Notes under the pieces: generated by a model
The model's database searches: none
What the model was told of the DNA's origin: nothing
Seen by the model: only the letters and a program-made list of their open reading frames with translations
Shown: positions 15,202 to 22,053 of the stretch, one piece after another
Layout: each line of letters opens with the position of its first letter
Position numbering within the stretch: the stretch's first letter is position 1
From: a virus
IMG/VR virus record: IMGVR_UViG_3300008113_008230
Coordinates: 1 to 22,278 of that record
Length of the DNA stretch: 22,278 nucleotides
Direction: 5' to 3' (one strand)
Translations under genes and position numbers: made by a program

Positions 15202-15411
15202 ATGAAATATCAACGAGTATACGAACACGAAGACACTACTGAGACTTGGACATTCGATACTGATAAGTTCAGAAATGGACCTATTAGTGTCGAAATCAAG
15301 TATAAAAATGGTGCTGATAAGCAGAAAAACTGGAATAAATTGGCTAAACAAGCTAGAGATGATAAGCGTAGTGCTCGTCAAATGAAAAAAATAAACGAAA
15401 GAAACAAATGA
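15202..15411 (+). CDS. Small charged protein of unknown function
   Basis: A 69-residue protein with an N-terminal beta-like half (YEHEDTTETWTFDTDKF...ISVEIKYKNG) and a basic helical C-terminus (KLAKQARDDKRSARQMKKINERNK). It overlaps the kinase start by ATGA, so coupling with the kinase is likely. No family is recognised. An overlapping + frame at 14987-15205 is rejected as a shadow. Confidence 0.55.
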   Translation: MKYQRVYEHEDTTETWTFDTDKFRNGPISVEIKYKNGADKQKNWNKLAKQARDDKRSARQMKKINERNK

Positions 15412-15926
15412 AAATTGGATTAGCAGGTACAATGAGTGTGGGTAAAACTACATTAGTTAAAGCACTATCTGAATTAGAGCGATTTAAAGACTATCATATT
15501 GCTACTGAACGTAGCAAATATCTTCGTGATTTAGGTATTCCATTAAATACAGATTCATCTATAAATGGTCAATTTGTATTTTTAGCAGAGCGTGCTAGTG
15601 AATTATTACGTGAAAATGTATTAACAGATAGAACTATTTGGGATGTTTGCGCATTTACATTCTCAGCAAAATCAATTGATTGGTTTGCTAAACGTTCTTT
15701 TGTTGAAGCTGCTATGCATCTTCGTGATCAATATGATATTGTATTTTATGTATCACCTGAAGGTGTGCCTATTGAAGATAATGGTGTGCGTACTATTGAT
15801 GCTGAATATCGTAATAAAATTGATTGGGTTATTCGTGAATCATTGGAAGAATATAAACCTAAGAAATTAGTATATATTAAAGGTACAACTGAAGAACGTA
15901 TCGCTACAATTTTACAAAACTTATAA
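15408..15926 (+). CDS. NadR-like P-loop kinase (AAA_28 type)
   Basis: A 172-residue P-loop nucleotide kinase. Walker A is GTMSVGKTT (residues 7-15), followed by LVKALSEL, ATERSKYLRDLG, a QFVFLAERASE helix, the LTDRTIWDV segment (a DR motif typical of the family) and DIVFYVSPEGVPIEDNGVRT with lid arginines. This order matches the AAA_28/NadR-C kinases, whose characterised members phosphorylate nicotinamide riboside; other small nucleosides are possible. A nucleotidyltransferase that could act on an NMN-like product lies in the same window (4171). It overlaps the small gene upstream (ATGA) and is followed at its stop by a candidate promoter. Confidence 0.7.
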   Translation: MKIGLAGTMSVGKTTLVKALSELERFKDYHIATERSKYLRDLGIPLNTDSSINGQFVFLAERASELLRENVLTDRTIWDVCAFTFSAKSIDWFAKRSFVEAAMHLRDQYDIVFYVSPEGVPIEDNGVRTIDAEYRNKIDWVIRESLEEYKPKKLVYIKGTTEERIATILQNL

Positions 15927-15933
15927 TATTTAT
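15926..15933 (+). promoter_or_regulatory. ATATTTAT box (candidate late promoter)
   Basis: An exact ATATTTAT begins on the last base of the kinase stop and lies 18 nt before ATG 15952, exactly as at 10569/10595. The spacer is A-rich. Confidence 0.55.
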
Positions 15934-15951
15934 ATGCATAATAAAAACAAA

Positions 15952-16896
15952 ATGAAAGTATCAGAACTACAAGAAATTATACGTAAAGTAATAAAAGACA
16001 CCATAAACGAAGCAGATCTATCACCAGCTGATAAAACTGCTAAAGATGCCGAGATGAAAGCAATTGATGCTAAAATTAAAGCATTAAATGCTAAAAAAAC
16101 AGATTTAGCATCTGGTAGAGAAGATATTACGGAAGACAATGTAAGCGAATTAGCTAACGTAGCTGTACGCTATGAATTAGCTCCTGATGTTAACGCTGCT
16201 GATTTTGCTGGTAAGAAAAATAGAATTATTACTGCTATGAAAGCTACAGAAGAACCAATGTCAAAAATTGATGTAGCTGGTGAGTTAGGATATGATAAGC
16301 AAAATCCAATCAATAAAGATTTTATGGAACTTGTTGCTGATGGCACAATTGTACAATCAGGTGGACAAGCAGCTCCTCGTTTAAATCGCCCAGCGGGTGA
16401 ACCTGCTGCTACTGCTGCTGCAGATGATGAATTTGATTTCATTAAAGGTGATATGAGCGATGAAGAAATTGATGCTAGTTTTGCAAAAGCAGCTGCTGCT
16501 GGAGATGAAGAACCAGAAATTGGTGATGTTGAAAGAACATCTTCATCTGCACCAAAATTAACAGATGATGAATACGAAGCTTTTATGAAAGCTATTGACT
16601 TAGAACGTCGTTTAGCTGCTACAAAATCTAATATTTTAAAATTAAGAAAAGGTAGAAGTACAGCTGGTGATATTAGTGATAAACCATCAAGCGAATTACA
16701 ACGTTTACGTGATTTAAAAGCATCATTAGAAAAACGTTTAGCTGATCTAGAATCAACCTCAGCATACTTAAGCCAACGTAACAAGTTATCTGGTAAAACC
16801 CCAGAAGAACCTAAGATTGATGATGTAGAAGATGAAGAACCAATAGACGAGTGGGCAGTTAGTAGAGCCCAATATTATGCAGGAATTAAAAAATAA
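15952..16896 (+). CDS. Coiled-coil / winged-helix-like candidate internal head protein
   Basis: A 314-residue acidic protein. I use ATG 15952 rather than 15934 because it restores the promoter-to-start spacing seen at 10595 and gives MKVSELQEIIRKVIKDTINEAD, whose pattern parallels the 10595 protein and carries INE at 18-20 followed by A. Residues about 20-45 form a coiled coil. Residues about 85-135 (NRIITAMKATEEPMSKIDVA and FMELVADGTIVQSGG) look like a winged helix. An Ala/Asp/Glu-rich middle follows, then a second long coiled coil (about 205-265) and an acidic tail ending SRAQYYAGIKK. No family is assigned. It is inferred to be packaged or scaffold-associated. Confidence 0.6.
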   Translation: MKVSELQEIIRKVIKDTINEADLSPADKTAKDAEMKAIDAKIKALNAKKTDLASGREDITEDNVSELANVAVRYELAPDVNAADFAGKKNRIITAMKATEEPMSKIDVAGELGYDKQNPINKDFMELVADGTIVQSGGQAAPRLNRPAGEPAATAAADDEFDFIKGDMSDEEIDASFAKAAAAGDEEPEIGDVERTSSSAPKLTDDEYEAFMKAIDLERRLAATKSNILKLRKGRSTAGDISDKPSSELQRLRDLKASLEKRLADLESTSAYLSQRNKLSGKTPEEPKIDDVEDEEPIDEWAVSRAQYYAGIKK

Positions 16897-16900
16897 AAAT

Positions 16901-17650
16901 ATGTTATTATTAAAAAAATGGTTACCAAAAATTATTGTTGTATTAGCAATCATAGCAATTGGTAGTGTATTATTCGAAAAATGCAGTAGTAATGTTGAAC
17001 ACAAAGCATTTTTATCTCAAATGGATAGCTTACATAAAGTAAACGATTCATTATTTGTTGAAATTAAAAAAGATGATGCTGCTATTGACTCATTAAATCA
17101 TGTTAGTGAAGTTTTATCTGATAAATTATCACACCAAAAAACTAAAGTAATTAAAATTGTTGAATTTGTTGATGCATCTAAAGCAGCAATCGATACTTAT
17201 ACAGAACATGAATTAGTAAGCTCATTTAATAATCGTTACCCTAAAGATACAATTACAAACCCATTACCAGTAGCTCAACCAGTATTAATTAGTGCTGCTA
17301 AGGATTTAGTAGAATTGGATGGTGCTAAACAAATTATTGTATTAAAAGATAGTTCAATTCATACATTAGAAGCAAAAGTAACAGTTAAAGATAGTGTTAT
17401 TAGCAAATACATTAGTAAAGAAGATAAGTTTAGATTAATCTTAACTAATAAAGATAAAGAAATTGCTGGTTGGGAAGGACAATATCAAAAATTAGAATTA
17501 CAATATAACAAGTTAAAAGTTAAATCTAAATTCCAACGTATAGGAAGAATTCCAACGTATAGGAAGCTATATAGTAATTGGTGGATTAGGTTACTTAATG
17601 TTAGCAAAATAAACCCCACGCCCCCATACATAGTTAAGGCTCAATCGTAA
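16901..17650 (+). CDS. Membrane-anchored coiled-coil protein with duplication-altered C-terminus
   Basis: A 249-residue protein starting at ATG 16901, 4 nt after the previous stop; an in-frame ATG at 16877 overlaps the neighbour and gives a poorer N-terminus. Residues about 3-28 form one membrane helix (LLLKKWLPKIIVVLAIIAIG), followed by a long helical, coiled-coil periplasm-type region. This topology suggests a spanin-like or other envelope protein. A 19-bp tandem duplication (17531-17568) shifts the frame near the end. Without it the protein would finish as FQRIG then SYIVIGGLGYLMLAK with TAA at 17610-17612, giving a C-terminal hydrophobic segment. With it the frame runs on into the terminator hairpin and stops at 17650. 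The present C-terminus is therefore suspect. Confidence 0.65.
   Translation: MLLLKKWLPKIIVVLAIIAIGSVLFEKCSSNVEHKAFLSQMDSLHKVNDSLFVEIKKDDAAIDSLNHVSEVLSDKLSHQKTKVIKIVEFVDASKAAIDTYTEHELVSSFNNRYPKDTITNPLPVAQPVLISAAKDLVELDGAKQIIVLKDSSIHTLEAKVTVKDSVISKYISKEDKFRLILTNKDKEIAGWEGQYQKLELQYNKLKVKSKFQRIGRIPTYRKLYSNWWIRLLNVSKINPTPPYIVKAQS
17531..17568 (+). repeat. 19-bp tandem duplication
   Basis: TTCCAACGTATAGGAAG occurs at 17531-17547 and again at 17550-17566, a period of 19 bases. Because 19 is not a multiple of three, the second copy changes the reading frame of the membrane protein. Confidence 0.9.
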
Positions 17651-17663
17651 GGTTGGGCCTTTC
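17636..17663 (+). terminator. Intrinsic terminator before the terminase gene
   Basis: AAGGCTCAA (17636-17644) pairs with TTGGGCCTT (17653-17661), a 9-bp stem with one G-U pair and an 8-nt loop, followed by TCTTATAT. The current stop codon of the upstream frame (17648-17650) falls inside the loop, whereas the pre-duplication stop at 17610-17612 lies clear of it. Confidence 0.65.
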
Positions 17664-17667
17664 TTAT

Positions 17668-17675
17668 ATATTTAT
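17668..17675 (+). promoter_or_regulatory. ATATTTAT box (candidate late promoter) of the terminase gene
   Basis: An exact ATATTTAT lies only 4 nt before ATG 17680. If the box is a -10-type element, the transcript would begin at or just inside the coding start, giving a leaderless message; otherwise transcripts from upstream serve this gene. Confidence 0.45.
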
Positions 17676-17679
17676 ATAC

Positions 17680-19263
17680 ATGAGTCAAGCAAATATAAAA
17701 GAAATAATTAAACAGGAGTACATCAAATGTGCTACAGATCCTGTACATTTCTTTAGAAAATACTGTTATATTACTCACCCTGTAAAAGGTAGAGTATTGT
17801 TTCATTTATATCCATTCCAAGAGGATGTATTAAATGATCTTAGAAATAACAGATTTAGTATTATAAATAAATCAAGACAGTTAGGTATCTCTACTTTATC
17901 AGCAGGGTTTGCTTTATGGACAATGTTATTTAATAAAGACAAAACTGTGTTGTGTATTGCAACAAAACAAGAAACAGCTAAAGGAATGGTAGAGAAAGTA
18001 CAATTTATGTACAATTCACTACCTACTTGGTTAAGAGGTAATCAAAAACCAATATCTGATAATAAACTCTCACTAAAATTAGCCAATAACTCTCAGATAG
18101 TTGCTACATCAGCTGCATCAGATGCAGGTAGATCGTACGCCGTTTCATTACTTATTGTGGATGAGGCTGCGTTTATTGAAGGAATTGATAGAATCTATAC
18201 GAGTATTAAACCAACTATTGCAACGGGTGGTGGAATTATAGCATTATCCTCTCCAAATGGAGTAGGTAACTGGTTTCATAGAATGTATAGTGAAGCTGAG
18301 ATTGGAAAGAATGAATTTAAAGCAATCAAATTAAGATGGGATTTGCATCCCGATAGAGATGAAAAGTGGGAACAAACCGAGCGTGCAAATATGTCACCTC
18401 GTGAATTTGCCCAAGAATATGATTGCGACTTTTTAGGATCTGGTAACTCAGTTGTTGAACCTGATTTATTATCTTTTTATGAAGAAACTTTTATACAAGA
18501 GCCTGTTGAGCGTCGCTTCATGGGTGGTGATTTTTGGATTTGGCAGTATCCTGATTATACTAAGCAGTATTTGGTTTGCGCTGACGTTGCTCGCGGAGAT
18601 GGCTCGGATTACTCAGCGTTTCACGTTATCGATGCTACCACGTGTGAACAAGTGGCTGAATATAAATCACAAGTGGATACTCGTACTTATGGCAATATGC
18701 TTGTTTCTGTTGCTACTGAATACAATAATGCTTTACTTGTGGTTGAGAACGCTAATATTGGATGGGATGTCGTTAATACAATAATTGAAAAAGGATATCC
18801 TAAAATGTACTATTCACCTAGAGCATATGGTGATTTAAGTATGGATAAGTGGTTAAATAAAATGGAATCTGAACAAACAGTTCCTGGATTCACCACATCA
18901 GCTAAGACAAGACCACTTGTTATCTCAAAAATGGAGTCGTATATTCGAGAAAAGGCATTTGTATTTCGTTCTAAACGTTTATTAGAAGAATTACGTGTAT
19001 TCATATGGATGCATGGTAAAGCTCAAGCACAGAACGGATATAATGATGACTTAGTAATGGCATTAGGAATGGGATTATTTACTCGTGACACTGCGATGAA
19101 GTTTTATGAGCAAGGAATGGATTTGTCTAAAGCAATGATCTCAAACATTACTAGAACAGGATATGATTACACAGGCCCTACAATGCCTGGTGGTCAACAA
19201 AATCCATATATGATAGATAATGGCCACGGCCAGTTCGAAGATATGACATGGGTGATGAGTTAA
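17680..19263 (+). CDS. terL: Terminase large subunit (T4 gp17-like)
   Basis: A 527-residue DNA-packaging motor. It cuts concatemeric DNA and pumps it into the prohead through the portal using ATP. The start at 17680 is chosen because the N-terminus then reads CATDPVHFFRKYCYITHP...LYPFQ, as in gp17 relatives; the in-frame ATG at 17653 lies inside the terminator. The ATPase has a Walker A-type KSRQLGIST (residues 64-72), lacking the usual Lys of GK(T/S) but with Lys64 in front. LLIVDE is the Walker B (D161, E162), followed by the SSPNG coupling motif. The nuclease domain has CADVARGDGSDYSAF, VVENANIGWDV and NDDLVMALG, which supply its metal-binding acidic residues. The length is slightly below that of T4 gp17. 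The portal gene follows. Confidence 0.95.
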   Translation: MSQANIKEIIKQEYIKCATDPVHFFRKYCYITHPVKGRVLFHLYPFQEDVLNDLRNNRFSIINKSRQLGISTLSAGFALWTMLFNKDKTVLCIATKQETAKGMVEKVQFMYNSLPTWLRGNQKPISDNKLSLKLANNSQIVATSAASDAGRSYAVSLLIVDEAAFIEGIDRIYTSIKPTIATGGGIIALSSPNGVGNWFHRMYSEAEIGKNEFKAIKLRWDLHPDRDEKWEQTERANMSPREFAQEYDCDFLGSGNSVVEPDLLSFYEETFIQEPVERRFMGGDFWIWQYPDYTKQYLVCADVARGDGSDYSAFHVIDATTCEQVAEYKSQVDTRTYGNMLVSVATEYNNALLVVENANIGWDVVNTIIEKGYPKMYYSPRAYGDLSMDKWLNKMESEQTVPGFTTSAKTRPLVISKMESYIREKAFVFRSKRLLEELRVFIWMHGKAQAQNGYNDDLVMALGMGLFTRDTAMKFYEQGMDLSKAMISNITRTGYDYTGPTMPGGQQNPYMIDNGHGQFEDMTWVMS

Positions 19264-19266
19264 TAA

Positions 19267-19274
19267 ATATTTAT
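19267..19274 (+). promoter_or_regulatory. ATATTTAT box (candidate late promoter) of the portal gene
   Basis: An exact ATATTTAT lies 3 nt past the terminase stop and 21 nt before ATG 19296. The spacing is close to that at 6442, 10569 and 15926. Confidence 0.55.
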
Positions 19275-19295
19275 TGGTATAATTAAAACATAATA

Positions 19296-21173
19296 ATGGC
19301 AGAACAACAACCAGGTTTGTTTGGCAGATTAACACGCCTTTTTAGTACAGATGTTATCATCAGAAATGTTGGTGGCAATCAACTAAAAACAATAGACGTT
19401 GATAGAATTCAAGCCTACGGTAACGTAAAAACAAACGCATTAATAGATAGATTCACTAAGTTGCATAGATACGGAGCTAATATGCCGTATAACCCAACAA
19501 TGAACTACCAAACACTTCGTATTCAGTTATATACTGACTATGAAGCAATGGACACTGAATCAATTATTGCATCAGCATTAGACATTATCGCTGATGAATC
19601 TACATTGAAGAACGAAGCAGGAGAAGTACTACAAATTAGAAGTGCTGACGATAATATTCAACGTATTCTTTATAACTTATTTTACGATGTTTTAAACATC
19701 GAGTTTAATTTATGGTTATGGACACGCAACATGTGTAAGTATGGTGATTTTTACTTGCATATGGAAGTAGCTGAAAAATTTGGTATCTACAACGTAACAC
19801 CATTATCAGTTTATGATATGGTTCGTGAAGAAGGACAAGATCCTGAAAATCCATCTTATGTATGTTTCCGCATTGATCCAATGGTGATCGCTGCTGGTGG
19901 TATTAATTCACGTGTTAAAGATAGAGATGGTAAAATCAAATTTGAAAACTATGAAATAGCGCATTTTAGGCTATTAACTGACGCTAACTACTTACCTTAC
20001 GGGCGTTCGTTTATTGAACCTGCTCGTAAAACTTACAAACAATATGTGTTGATGAAAGATGCAATGTTGTTGCACCGCATCACACGTGCCCCAGAAAAAC
20101 GCGTATTCACTGTAAACGTTGGTAACATACCTCCACAAGAAGTAGATGGATACATGCAGAAGATTATGCAAAAGATGAAAAAAACACCTTTTGTTGATCA
20201 ACAAACTGGCGATTACAATTTAAGATTTAACTTACAAAACATGATGGAAGATTTCTATCTTCCGACTCGTGGCAACGATACAGCAACTAAGATTGATACA
20301 ATCAAAGGTTTAGAATATAACGCGATTGATGACGTTAATTTCTTACGCGATGAAATGTTAGCAGCGCTTAAGGTACCTAAAGCATTCTTTGGATTTGAAA
20401 AAGATTTACAAGGTAAAGCTACATTAGCTGCTGAAGATATTCGCTTTGCTCGTACAATTGAACGTATCCAACGCATTATATTATCTGAATTATATAAAAT
20501 GGCATTAGTTCATTTATATGTTCAAGGATATGATGGTGAGGCATTATCAAACTTTGAATTATCATTAACTACTCCATCAGTAATTTATGAACAAGAGAAA
20601 GTAGCATTATGGAAGGAAAAGATTGATCTAGCTAAATCAATGCAAGACACAAATTTAATTCCTTCAGACTATATCTACCATGATATATTCCAATTCAGTG
20701 AAGATCAATATGATGAGATGCGTGATTTGGTTATTGAAGATAAGAAACGCGTATTTAGATTAGCTCAAATCGAAAATGAAGGCAATGACCCAGCTAAAAC
20801 TGGTAAGTCATTTGGTACACCACACGACTTAGCTTCATTATATGGTAAAGGTAGATCAGGAATGGATACAGATGGAGCAGTGCCTCCAGGATATGACGAA
20901 AAACGTCCCGTTGGTCGTCCTCAAGAAAAAGCATCTATGATTAATACTCAAAACGATCCACTAGGTAGAGATAGATTAGGTGCTGGTGAGAACGGTACAC
21001 TATATACCGCTAATCAACCTGAAGAAGGTAGTGGTACACCAAAAGCAATGTTTGAGCTTAAAAGACATAAAGGATTATTTGAGGGAATGAACATAGCTCG
21101 TAAAGAACTTGTAGTAGGACCTGATCAGGAACCATCATTATTAGACGAGAAAAACATCAAGGGTATACAATAA
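19296..21173 (+). CDS. 20: Portal vertex protein (T4 gp20-like)
   Basis: A 625-residue portal protein, which forms the dodecameric ring at one vertex, nucleates prohead assembly and provides the DNA channel. Typical gp20 segments are visible in order: YEAMDTESIIASALDIIADE, LWLWTRNMCKYGDFYLHMEV, DANYLPYGRSFIEPARKTYKQ, LHRITRAPEKRVFTVNVGNI, MMEDFYLPTRG, and LRDEMLAALKVPKAFFGFE with GKATLAAEDIRFARTIERIQ. The last 130 residues are a charged, flexible tail (GTPHDLASLYGKG to the end). It follows terminase at a 32-nt gap with its own ATATTTAT box. There is no capsid-targeting-like N-terminus, as expected for a shell component. Confidence 0.95.
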   Translation: MAEQQPGLFGRLTRLFSTDVIIRNVGGNQLKTIDVDRIQAYGNVKTNALIDRFTKLHRYGANMPYNPTMNYQTLRIQLYTDYEAMDTESIIASALDIIADESTLKNEAGEVLQIRSADDNIQRILYNLFYDVLNIEFNLWLWTRNMCKYGDFYLHMEVAEKFGIYNVTPLSVYDMVREEGQDPENPSYVCFRIDPMVIAAGGINSRVKDRDGKIKFENYEIAHFRLLTDANYLPYGRSFIEPARKTYKQYVLMKDAMLLHRITRAPEKRVFTVNVGNIPPQEVDGYMQKIMQKMKKTPFVDQQTGDYNLRFNLQNMMEDFYLPTRGNDTATKIDTIKGLEYNAIDDVNFLRDEMLAALKVPKAFFGFEKDLQGKATLAAEDIRFARTIERIQRIILSELYKMALVHLYVQGYDGEALSNFELSLTTPSVIYEQEKVALWKEKIDLAKSMQDTNLIPSDYIYHDIFQFSEDQYDEMRDLVIEDKKRVFRLAQIENEGNDPAKTGKSFGTPHDLASLYGKGRSGMDTDGAVPPGYDEKRPVGRPQEKASMINTQNDPLGRDRLGAGENGTLYTANQPEEGSGTPKAMFELKRHKGLFEGMNIARKELVVGPDQEPSLLDEKNIKGIQ

Positions 21174-21177
21174 ACAC

Positions 21178-21185
21178 ATATTTAT
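21178..21185 (+). promoter_or_regulatory. ATATTTAT box (candidate late promoter)
   Basis: An exact ATATTTAT lies 4 nt after the portal stop. The next gene has no ATG nearby: GTG 21191 is 5 nt away and TTG 21203 is 17 nt away, so the box also bears on the choice of start. Confidence 0.45.
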
Positions 21186-21190
21186 TGATA

Positions 21191-21820
21191 GTGCACACTT
21201 CTTTGCGTTTAAACAAGACTGCTTTACGTAAAGAAAAATACAATATTATTAAGGAAATTCGTGAACATTACGACTTAGAAGAATTTTTTAAAGCAAAAAT
21301 TAGCCATTACAAGCAATACGCTGCTGCCTTCAATTTAATTGAAGCACATAATTCATTAGAATTTACTGAACCACAGCAAATCATTGATAATAAAGTAACG
21401 TTACTTGAACACATTACTCGTAAAGAAGTAAATAAAGAAGGTGTTAAGGATCGTGTAATGGAAGAATATGCTGGTATGGATAAAGGCTCTCGTATATTAG
21501 CATACAGAATGTTATTAGAAAAATTCAATAGCAAATATGCTACTTTATCTGAGCGTCAAAAATTAACATTAAAAGAATTTATTAATAATATCACTAACAC
21601 AACTAAATTACGTGACTTTGTTAATAAAAACTTTGCTACTATAACTGAAGAAATTAATGCTTTAATTCCTACAGTAGCTGATCAAACAACTCAAATTAAA
21701 TTAACTGAGGTAGTTACATTATTACAACCATTAGATAAAACTCAGAACGTAAAAGATGAAAATATCATTTCGTTATTACAGTATTATCAATTAATTGACG
21801 AAATTAAATCTGTTAAATAA
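21191..21820 (+). CDS. Conserved T4-like head-region protein, non-ATG start
   Basis: About 209 residues, mostly helical. EIREHYDLEEFFKAKISHYKQYAAAFNLIEA, KVTLLEHITRK, EEYAGMDKGSRILAYRMLLEKFN and DENIISLLQYYQLIDE are features I associate with an uncharacterised protein next to the portal gene in T4-like marine phages. No ATG precedes the conserved region. I place the start at GTG 21191; TTG 21185 overlaps the promoter-like box, and TTG 21203 would match the 17-18 nt spacing seen elsewhere. It seems N-terminally short, since relatives, as I recall, often carry extra N-terminal sequence. The stop overlaps the next start (TAATG). A head-assembly role is inferred from position. Confidence 0.65.
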   Translation: MHTSLRLNKTALRKEKYNIIKEIREHYDLEEFFKAKISHYKQYAAAFNLIEAHNSLEFTEPQQIIDNKVTLLEHITRKEVNKEGVKDRVMEEYAGMDKGSRILAYRMLLEKFNSKYATLSERQKLTLKEFINNITNTTKLRDFVNKNFATITEEINALIPTVADQTTQIKLTEVVTLLQPLDKTQNVKDENIISLLQYYQLIDEIKSVK

Positions 21821-22053
21821 TGAATAGATTACAAGAATTAGCTAATATTCCAAGCGATGTTGCTGCATTAGGTAAAGCACAAGCTTCATCAACAACTGTA
21901 CAGAGCAGATCTAAAGCTATTAATAACATTCAAGAATTTCCTGGAGCATTTGAAAACTGGTTTAAAACACTAGGATTCCAACCAGGTAAAGTTTCTAAGA
22001 GTGCTGTTCGTATGGAAGTAGAAAAAGTATTAACTAAGTTAGGATATAAATAA
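21820..22053 (+). CDS. Small conserved head-region protein
   Basis: A 77-residue protein with a Ser/Thr/Gln-rich middle (AQASSTTVQSRSKAINN) followed by IQEFPGAFENWFKTLGF and AVRMEVEKVLTKLGYK. This C-terminal pattern is common in small proteins following the portal gene of T4-like environmental phages, as far as I can recall. It overlaps both neighbours by TAATG, indicating translational coupling. No catalytic motif is visible; a structural or core role is inferred. Confidence 0.6.
   Translation: MNRLQELANIPSDVAALGKAQASSTTVQSRSKAINNIQEFPGAFENWFKTLGFQPGKVSKSAVRMEVEKVLTKLGYK

Noticed and set aside
16170-16784. Long minus-strand frame (204 codons) inside the coiled-coil gene
   Set aside because: It is antisense to a clearly coding + strand gene, Ser/Ala-rich by reverse reading of Asp/Ala codons, and has no domain or promoter-like box.
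18452-18784. Second + strand frame inside terminase, with hydrophobic stretches
   Set aside because: It lies wholly within the terminase nuclease domain in another frame; the hydrophobicity comes from AT-rich shifted codons.
21820-22053. Tenth packaging signal (LQE at residues 4-6 of the small head protein)
   Set aside because: The tripeptide is too close to the start and lacks the preceding amphipathic helix.
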